From Actinomycetota bacterium (GTDB taxonomy: Bacteria > Actinomycetota > Humimicrobiia > Humimicrobiales > Humimicrobiaceae): 5,508 nucleotides of DNA. The notes under the pieces are model-generated. The model ran no database searches. It worked only from the letters and a program-made list of their open reading frames with translations, and was not told the origin of the DNA. The number at the start of each line of letters is the position of its first letter. Positions within the stretch are counted from its first letter, which is position 1. Where the stretch lies: NCBI GenBank assembly GCA_023475715.1, contig JAMCVO010000188.1, positions 1 through 5,508 of the forward strand, read 5' to 3'. Positions 1 through 5,348 of this stretch are shown piece by piece. Position numbers and translations under genes: made by a program.

Positions 1-10
1 GTTAGCATCT

Positions 11-216
11 AAAATTTCGTGATAAAAAATAAATTGATAAGCCAGGATGGGTATTGAGAAAACCATTTGAAGGCTTAAGCGGGCATGGTTCCTCCTCCGG
101 GAGGAGAGCTAAGCCTGAAACTGAGCTGGCTTTTACTCGCCGGGAAAAAGCCAGCGTGTTTTTGAAATACCCATCATGGCTCTTAAAATTTTCCTTTATT
201 GCTATCACGAAATTTT
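11..216 (-). terminator. Possible bulky transcription end for the leftward gene (palindromic arms of the left repeat)
   Basis: Read as RNA from the leftward gene, the arms 203-216/11-24 and 166-180/41-55 would close a branched fold. The strong stem ending at 41 is followed by a U-rich stretch that includes six U (plus-strand A run 24-29). This resembles a rho-independent terminator in outline, but the stem is interrupted by a large branched interior of about 110 nt, which is not the usual compact hairpin. I see the pairing and the U-rich tail directly; a terminator function is inference. Confidence 0.35.
125..163 (+). terminator. Hairpin plus short T run inside the left repeat, facing inward
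   Basis: GCTGGCTTTT (125-134) pairs perfectly with AAAAGCCAGC (146-155) around an 11-nt loop. On the plus strand it is followed by GTG and then five T (159-163). In this direction it would act on transcription entering from outside the window, antisense to the leftward gene. The equivalent hairpin of the right copy also points inward, with one mismatch in the stem. The T run is short and not directly adjacent to the stem, so this is only a weak terminator candidate. The hairpin itself is clear. Confidence 0.3.
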
Positions 217-238
217 GCTTAAATAAATTACTCAAATG

Positions 239-2617
239 TTACCCTATCCTGTCAATCAAGGCATGTATTGGTGCGGGTTCGTATTCGAGCTTGCCGTGCA
301 AAAATCTTTTTAGAAGTACTGGTTCTATTTTGAACTTCGTATCTTCAAGGGTTTGGAGATAGATGATATATTCCTCATATTTACGGTTGCCGGTAATCGC
401 AAAAAGCCTCTTATAAGTTAACAGCAGGTTAGGTATACAGTATACGGGCTCATTTTTTACAATATCAAAAAAGTTGTTTTCACCCCAGGAATATTTGAGT
501 ATCTCGCTGTCTGGTATCTGCCTTGTGATTTGAATATAAGTTCTTTGCTTTTTCAGGTAATGAATGCTTTTTCCATAATCCCGTAAAATATTTTTTGCAA
601 CCATCTTTAAGTTTCTGTCTTTTAAGTTCTGCTTCTGTATTCCAAGCTCATTGCTTATGATACGCCTCATATTTTGGTTTTCCGCATTTTTGTAAGCAAG
701 TTTCATTACATTTAATTTCTGGTAATAATATTTAATCTGAAAAGCTGTCTGCTCATTCCTGAAACTGTAAGCATACTTATGAAAACATATTGCCGTCGGG
801 CATGATTTGAATTTATTCCCAAGCAGGTTTGTCCTGTAGCAAAAATCTATGTCTTCATAATATAGGAAAAACGAAGGATCTATAGGTTTTTCGATTGGAC
901 CGGTAATGTTTTTGAAAAGATAATCTGTTTTTAAAAATGCAGATGTGAATGAAACTCCAAAAATATCTTCAGATCTGTTATATTGATCTAAATCCAGCTG
1001 CCCAATCCCGTTATATCCAAGATAAAAATTCCTGTCTATATAAACACCGACGCTTTCAATATATTCTTTCTGGTAATAGAGCTTGATTTTGGGTGCAAGG
1101 CCAATATATTTATTATCAAGTGTCGCAATGTGTGCAACAAATTCTTCTATTGCTATCTTGTCATAAGTTACATCAAAATTTGAAATCAATACATATTTAC
1201 TGGTTATGCTTTTAAGCGCCTGGTTTATCGCTTCGCCTAGACCGAGGTTTTGTTCAGAATTTATAATCTTCAAGCCATCATAATTTTTCCTGACCAAGTC
1301 AATTGTGTTGTTTTGGGAATTATTGTCAAAAATCAATAGTTCTATGTTTTTATAAGTTTGTTTTTTAAAAGAATCGATACATTCCTTGAGACAAGGGTAT
1401 GAAGAATTATAATTAACTATCAACACAGTAACTTTTTTTTCTGCCTTTTTTATTTCTTCTGCCTGTATTTTTCCCGGCAATAATTTTTCATCCGGACTGA
1501 TATTCAATATTTTTCTTATCTGGCTATCATAATTGTCAATGCTGTTTTGCCATGTGAACTTTTGTATAAATTCTTTTGCTGCAGAACCCATCTCTTCCCG
1601 CAATTTTTTATTAGCGGCAAGTAATTTTATTTTCCCGGTAAACTCATCTTTATCCTTAACAATAAAACCTGTTTTCCCATTTAATAAAATCTCAGGATGA
1701 GCGCCAATGTCATAGCAGATTGAAGGCTTGCCAAAATATTGGGCTTCTCCGACCGGCAAATCGAATCCTTCCCATCGGGAACAGGTGGTGTAGATGTCAG
1801 AAGCACTATATATCAGCGGCATCATATCTTCTTCAACATTGCTGGCGCAAAGTATTCCCTGGTTCTTTAAAAACTCTTCGTCATTTTTAGTGCCATAACC
1901 AACAGTTAACAGTTTTATAGCCGGGTTTTCTATTGACACATTCTGATAAATATCTGCAAGCTCTGCAAGTCCCTTGTATGGCTGGTTTGTAAGGTTTAAC
2001 CTGCCTACATATAAAAGCAGGACGTCTTGCGCGGAAACTCCCAGACTTTCCCTGAATCTTAAGATATCGCTGCCGGCTACTGTTTTATTTTGATAATGGT
2101 CTATACCGTTGTAAATGAAAGAAGCTTTTTTCTTTATATGATTGGGAAGCTGGTTAAGCAAGTAATTTGAAACCGTTATTATTCTTTTTGCTTTTCTAAA
2201 ATAAAAAAGGTTTTGGTTGTACTGCTGGTACATATAGTAGATTTTTCTTTTTAACGGCAGGCCGGCAACTGAAATAACGCCATGATCAACAACAAGTACA
2301 GGTTTTTTAAGCAATGGAATAAGGCTGTAAAACGGAAAAGATTGTATTATAAATAAATCGGTATCTCTGCTGTTAAAGAAAGTTGCAAACTTCCTTATTC
2401 TACGCTCAAGAACAAAGAAATTTGCAAGCCCCACGCTGGGGAGTTTGTATATTTTATACGATTTTCTATTTGCAAAAGTTTCATCAACAACATTAGCATA
2501 AACTTCACAAATATATCCTTTTTTTGAAAGTCCATCAGCTATCCTGTCTACGACAAGGTCTACACCATGGCCTTTAATCATCCTATCCGTTAAGAAAGTA
2601 ATCTTAATTTGTCTCAT
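239..2617 (-). CDS. Two-domain glycosyltransferase, GT4 followed by GT2 (792 aa)
   Basis: Predicted cytoplasmic enzyme transferring sugars from activated donors, probably to a lipid-linked surface glycan; donor and acceptor are unknown. The N-terminal GT4 (GT-B fold) domain spans about 1-370: glycine-rich loop KGHGVD (15-20), YVGRL (203-207), the EX7E motif with E283 and E291 in EGFDLPVGE, then GAHPEI (305-310) and TGFIV (316-320). A charged linker (about 372-395) leads to a GT2 (GT-A fold) domain at about 396-640: VTVLIVNYN (396-404), DNNS (431-434), NFDV (480-483) in the place of the usual metal-binding motif, and YYEDIDF (586-592) followed by H613. Residues 640-792 match nothing I recognise. 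The ATG start fits because the GT4 beta strand begins at residue 4; no Shine-Dalgarno precedes it. No signal peptide or membrane helix is visible. The gene is divergent from the other glycosyltransferase gene. The two-domain GT call is firm; specificity is not known. Confidence 0.93.
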   Translation of the reverse strand: MRQIKITFLTDRMIKGHGVDLVVDRIADGLSKKGYICEVYANVVDETFANRKSYKIYKLPSVGLANFFVLERRIRKFATFFNSRDTDLFIIQSFPFYSLIPLLKKPVLVVDHGVISVAGLPLKRKIYYMYQQYNQNLFYFRKAKRIITVSNYLLNQLPNHIKKKASFIYNGIDHYQNKTVAGSDILRFRESLGVSAQDVLLLYVGRLNLTNQPYKGLAELADIYQNVSIENPAIKLLTVGYGTKNDEEFLKNQGILCASNVEEDMMPLIYSASDIYTTCSRWEGFDLPVGEAQYFGKPSICYDIGAHPEILLNGKTGFIVKDKDEFTGKIKLLAANKKLREEMGSAAKEFIQKFTWQNSIDNYDSQIRKILNISPDEKLLPGKIQAEEIKKAEKKVTVLIVNYNSSYPCLKECIDSFKKQTYKNIELLIFDNNSQNNTIDLVRKNYDGLKIINSEQNLGLGEAINQALKSITSKYVLISNFDVTYDKIAIEEFVAHIATLDNKYIGLAPKIKLYYQKEYIESVGVYIDRNFYLGYNGIGQLDLDQYNRSEDIFGVSFTSAFLKTDYLFKNITGPIEKPIDPSFFLYYEDIDFCYRTNLLGNKFKSCPTAICFHKYAYSFRNEQTAFQIKYYYQKLNVMKLAYKNAENQNMRRIISNELGIQKQNLKDRNLKMVAKNILRDYGKSIHYLKKQRTYIQITRQIPDSEILKYSWGENNFFDIVKNEPVYCIPNLLLTYKRLFAITGNRKYEEYIIYLQTLEDTKFKIEPVLLKRFLHGKLEYEPAPIHALIDRIG
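1433..1440 (-). other. A8 homopolymer (coding strand) at the GT4/GT2 domain junction
   Basis: Codons 393-395 (GAA AAA AAA) make eight consecutive A in the coding strand, directly before the first beta strand of the GT2 domain at residue 396. Gain of one A leads to a stop after about 401 residues, and loss of one A to a stop after about 398. Either slip would therefore release a GT4-only protein. Runs of this length are known to allow polymerase slippage in AT-rich bacteria. Whether slippage occurs here is inference. Confidence 0.3.
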
Positions 2618-2625
2618 TGGTGTCT

Positions 2626-2634
2626 ATTTTAGCA
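2626..2634 (-). promoter_or_regulatory. Extended -10 promoter for the leftward gene, possibly leaderless
   Basis: On the minus strand the sequence TGCTAAAAT (2634-2626) matches an extended -10: TGn followed by TAAAAT, one base from TATAAT. Only eight bases separate it from the ATG, so the expected transcription start falls within a few bases of the start codon. No Shine-Dalgarno is visible upstream of the ATG, which agrees with a leaderless message. A -35 match at normal spacing is poor. An upstream alternative, TATAAC at 2667-2662 on the minus strand, would give a conventional leader of about 40 nt but still no Shine-Dalgarno. Confidence 0.45.
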
Positions 2635-2640
2635 TTAATT

Positions 2641-2668
2641 ATTGTTTATATTAAATTGTTTGTTATAA
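2641..2668 (+). repeat. Tandem 14-bp near-repeat in the divergent promoter region
   Basis: ATTGTTTATATTAA (2641-2654) is followed immediately by ATTGTTTGTTATAA (2655-2668), identical at 11 of 14 positions. The second unit overlaps the extended -10 of the rightward gene. It could be a paired operator, or chance in AT-rich DNA. Confidence 0.35.
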
Positions 2669-2669
2669 T
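2661..2669 (+). promoter_or_regulatory. Extended -10 promoter for the rightward gene
   Basis: TGTTATAAT carries a perfect TATAAT (2664-2669) preceded by the TGn extension. The best -35 candidate, TTGTTT at 2642-2647 with a 16-bp spacer, keeps only the TTG of the consensus, as is common when the extended -10 is present. The predicted start near 2676 gives a 5' leader of about 43 nt before the ATG at 2719. Confidence 0.6.
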
Positions 2670-2671
2670 TT

Positions 2672-2687
2672 AAAAAAAGTTTTTTTT
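2672..2687 (+). promoter_or_regulatory. A7-G-T8 tract at the predicted transcription start
   Basis: Seven A (2672-2678), one G and eight T (2680-2687) lie where the rightward transcript is predicted to begin. The tract is self-complementary. It could give reiterative initiation on the homopolymer, DNA curvature, or only easy promoter melting. No specific function can be assigned. Confidence 0.3.
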
Positions 2688-2705
2688 GCTTTTTAGTAAC
2701 ATTTT

Positions 2706-2712
2706 GAGGAGG
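2706..2712 (+). promoter_or_regulatory. Strong Shine-Dalgarno that fixes the start of the rightward gene
   Basis: GAGGAGG with a 6-nt spacer to the ATG at 2719. It argues against the in-frame TTG at 2686, which would put this site inside the coding region and start the protein in the homopolymeric leader. Confidence 0.85.
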
Positions 2713-2718
2713 ATCTGC

Positions 2719-5340
2719 ATGGAAAAAATTTTTCAATGTCCTCTTATTTCAATAATAACAGTTAATTTAAATGGTAAAGATTACCTTAATACCTGCCTTG
2801 ACAGCATCAAAACCCTCGATTACCCGAAAGATAAGCTTGAAATAATAATAGTTGATAACGGCTCCACGGATGATTCAGTCCAATTTATTACCGGCAGCTA
2901 TCCTGAAGTTAAAGTGATAAAAAATGATTTCAATAAAGGATTTGCAGTTGCAAATAACCAGGGTGCCAGGGCAGCAAACGGAGAATATGTTGCTTTTTTA
3001 AACAATGATACAAAGGTGGATGTAAACTGGCTGATAGAGCTTCTTAAACCTGTTTATAAGGACAAAGAGGTTGTCTGTGCAGGATCCAAAGTGCTTTCAA
3101 TGGACGGCAGGACCATTGATTTTGTTGGCGGTATGGTTAATTTTGAAGGCAAAGGCTTCCAGATAGATTATGGCCTCGACAGACAGAAAGACATGCATGA
3201 TGAGAACCAGTATCTGCCTTTTGTAAATGGCGGAGCAATGCTTGTAAACAGGCAGGTGCTTCTGGATGCAGGAGGTTTTGATGAGGACTTCTTTGCTTAT
3301 TACGAGGATGTGGATTTCGGCTGGAGGCTTTGGGTTCTTGGATACAGGGTTGTTTTTGCCCCAAAATCCATTGTATATCATGTGCATCATGGTACTTCGA
3401 AGATATTCAGTGAAGACAAGCTGAGGTTTTTGAAAGAAAGAAATGCCCTTTATTCAGTTTTTAAAAATTATGATGATGAAAACCTTGCAAAAGTTTTTTC
3501 CGGAACACTGGCAAGCATTTATAACCGCATTTTTGTTGATGTAAAATTTGATTATAAAAAATATTATGACTTTACATTAAAGGAGCAGACAGGTCAATCT
3601 GAGAAGGCACCACGGCCAGGCGGACTTGGAGAATCAAGTATGCCTGCATCACCTGTTTCTGCTGCCCAAAATGGTGCTGCCACGGTTTTACCAGGCATTT
3701 CAATCGGCAAGGAACCCTTAAGTTCTTTGATGGCAGTAAAGAGCTTTTTTGATGAGCTGCCGAAATTAAAAGAAAAAAGAGCAAAAATACAAGCCGGCAG
3801 GAAAAGGGATGATAAGGCGGTTTTTACATATTTCAAGGGCCAGTTTCTCGCAGTTTCGCCTGACCTCCAGTACCAGAGAAATCAGATTGACATCTTAAAG
3901 TCTCTGGGAATTTATGAGATTTTTGAAAAGCAGATTAAGAGAACTGTGTTGATAATTTCAAGTGAAATAGTTTCAAAAGATATGGCCGGACCTGCAATCA
4001 GGGCCTGGAATTTTGCGAAAATACTTTCCGAGCATATGAATGTAATCCTGGCAATTCCTAATGAAAGCAACCTGGCCGAACAGGTCTTCAGGATAGTTCA
4101 GTACAGTGACGAAAGCACTCTTAAAAATATCATAAGTCAGTCGGATATAGTGCTTTGCGGCGGAATGACGTTTTCCAAATTTAAATGTATCAGAAATTCC
4201 GATAAATACATTATCATGGACATTTATGATCCATATAATCTTGCCACGCTTGTTGAGTATAAGGACGAGACAATGGAAAGGCAGCTTGATATTTACAAGT
4301 CAGTGCATTTTATTGCTAATGAGATGCTTTACTATGGAGACTTTTACATCTGTGCCTCTGAGCGTCAGAGAGATTTCTGGATGGGTATGCTGGCTGCATT
4401 AAACAGGGTCAATCCTTATTCCTATAACCAGGATCCCGAAATGAGGAAATTGATTGATGTCGTTCCTTTCGGGCTGCCGTCAAATAAGCCTGTTCACACC
4501 ATGCAGGTTTTAAAAGGTGTAATCAAAGGCATAGAAAAGGATGATTTTGTGATAATCTGGGGCGGCGGCATTTACAATTGGTTTGATCCTCTTACATTAA
4601 TCAAGGCAATGGCAAAGATTAAAGATATAAGGAAAGATATAAAACTTTATTTCCTGGGTGTCAGGCATCCAAATCCACAGGTCAAGGAATTGTCGCTTGT
4701 AAATGAAACAGCTGAGCTTGCTGCCCAGCTTGATGTCCTTGATAAAAATGTATTTTTCAATTTTGGATGGATAGAATATGACCAAAGGCAGAATTATTTG
4801 CTTGAATCTGACGCAGGCATAATAACGCACCCAAATCATATCGAGACAAGATTTGCTTTCAGGACAAGAATTCTGGATTATTTCTGGGCGGGGCTGCCTG
4901 TTATTTCAACAAGAGGAGATAGTTTAAGCGAGCTTGTTGAAAAAGAAAGCCTTGGGATTACAGTGATGGCAGGGGATGCAGACGGCCTTGCTGAAGCGAT
5001 AATTTCACTGGCTGACAACAAACCTTTTATACTGGACTGCAGAAAGAACGTAACTGCAATATCGCAGGATTATACCTGGGAAAAGGTATGCAGGCCGATA
5101 GTAGAATTCTGTAAGGACCCTGTTTCCAGCGCTGTCAGGAAAAAATTAAGGCCGGACCAGATTCACTCAGGTACCGATGTTCTTGATTATTCACAAAATT
5201 CCGGAAATGCGGGCGGCTTGGGTGAAAACAGTAAAAGAAGGAAATATCATATATTCAGGAGATTTTTTTACCACCTGTTTAGAAGCGGCCCCAAAAAGAC
5301 ACTGCAATTTTCTTCCAACTACATAAGAGAAAATAAGTAA
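2719..5340 (+). CDS. Two-domain glycosyltransferase, GT2 followed by GT4-like (873 aa)
   Basis: Predicted enzyme of surface-glycan assembly; sugars and acceptor are unknown. The GT2 domain (about 8-230) shows ISIITVNLNG (10-19), DNGS (46-49), the metal-binding NNDT (95-98), GGFDEDFF (185-192), YYEDVDFGWR (194-203) and a histidine cluster (221-224). A Pro/Gly/Ala-rich linker (about 290-345) and a basic helical stretch (346-365) follow. The GT-B domain (about 408-800) has MAGPAIRAW (422-430), YDPYN (503-507), CASERQRDFW (545-554), VPFGLP (582-587), WGGG (614-617), FLGVRHPNP (645-653), ETRFAFRTR (709-717) and WAGLPVIS (723-730). From memory, this set of motifs marks a GT2-GT4 family seen in actinobacteria, Chloroflexi and some Gram-negatives, without an assigned substrate. 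The canonical EX7E is not intact: E709 is present but R717 stands at the second position. The C-terminus is basic and aromatic (839-856), perhaps membrane-contacting. ATG 2719 was chosen over the upstream TTG because of the Shine-Dalgarno. Confidence 0.93.
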   Translation: MEKIFQCPLISIITVNLNGKDYLNTCLDSIKTLDYPKDKLEIIIVDNGSTDDSVQFITGSYPEVKVIKNDFNKGFAVANNQGARAANGEYVAFLNNDTKVDVNWLIELLKPVYKDKEVVCAGSKVLSMDGRTIDFVGGMVNFEGKGFQIDYGLDRQKDMHDENQYLPFVNGGAMLVNRQVLLDAGGFDEDFFAYYEDVDFGWRLWVLGYRVVFAPKSIVYHVHHGTSKIFSEDKLRFLKERNALYSVFKNYDDENLAKVFSGTLASIYNRIFVDVKFDYKKYYDFTLKEQTGQSEKAPRPGGLGESSMPASPVSAAQNGAATVLPGISIGKEPLSSLMAVKSFFDELPKLKEKRAKIQAGRKRDDKAVFTYFKGQFLAVSPDLQYQRNQIDILKSLGIYEIFEKQIKRTVLIISSEIVSKDMAGPAIRAWNFAKILSEHMNVILAIPNESNLAEQVFRIVQYSDESTLKNIISQSDIVLCGGMTFSKFKCIRNSDKYIIMDIYDPYNLATLVEYKDETMERQLDIYKSVHFIANEMLYYGDFYICASERQRDFWMGMLAALNRVNPYSYNQDPEMRKLIDVVPFGLPSNKPVHTMQVLKGVIKGIEKDDFVIIWGGGIYNWFDPLTLIKAMAKIKDIRKDIKLYFLGVRHPNPQVKELSLVNETAELAAQLDVLDKNVFFNFGWIEYDQRQNYLLESDAGIITHPNHIETRFAFRTRILDYFWAGLPVISTRGDSLSELVEKESLGITVMAGDADGLAEAIISLADNKPFILDCRKNVTAISQDYTWEKVCRPIVEFCKDPVSSAVRKKLRPDQIHSGTDVLDYSQNSGNAGGLGENSKRRKYHIFRRFFYHLFRSGPKKTLQFSSNYIRENK

Positions 5341-5348
5341 AATATGGA

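Larger units (their letters stand above)
4..220 (-). repeat. Left copy of structured inverted-repeat element (MITE-like), complete
   Basis: Non-coding element of about 215 bp lying 18 bp beyond the stop codon of the leftward gene. Its two ends are imperfect inverted repeats: AAAATTTCGTGATA at 11-24 is matched exactly by its reverse complement at 203-216, and GCCAGGATGGGTATT at 41-55 pairs with 166-180 at 14 of 15 positions. Two further hairpins lie inside (71-116 and 125-155). Positions 64-220 recur in inverted orientation at 5348-5508 with four substitutions (105, 110, 145, 153) and one 4-nt gap. The outer end reads AGCATCT before the shared AAAATTT, whereas the inner end lacks the ATCT. TTA occurs on both sides (2-4 and 219-221) and might be a short target duplication, but this is weak. 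Terminal inverted repeats, small size and lack of a coding frame fit a miniature transposable element. A dispersed 3'-UTR or terminator-type repeat is the alternative. I do not recognise a named family. Confidence 0.85.

Noticed and set aside
4..220. CRISPR repeat, tRNA or known riboswitch interpretation of the structured repeat
   Set aside because: There is no array of regularly spaced repeats, no tRNA T-loop or anticodon arm, and the element lies after the stop codons rather than ahead of a gene.
2..235. 77-residue open frame on the minus strand across the left repeat as a small gene
   Set aside because: All four base differences between the copies would change the amino acid in this frame, and the right copy has a TAA in frame just before the shared segment. 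There is no sign of coding constraint.
54..362. 102-residue open frame on the plus strand over the repeat and the end of the leftward gene
   Set aside because: It spans the palindromic element and runs antisense into the well supported glycosyltransferase gene. It has no Shine-Dalgarno and no recognisable protein features.
2686..2718. TTG at 2686 as the start of the rightward gene
   Set aside because: It lies in the T8 tract about 10 bases from the predicted transcription start, has no ribosome-binding site, and would place the strong GAGGAGG inside the coding region. ATG 2719 fits the family start.
3097..3836. Several antisense open frames within the rightward gene
   Set aside because: They are shadows of a strongly supported coding frame, with no start signals and low-plausibility compositions.
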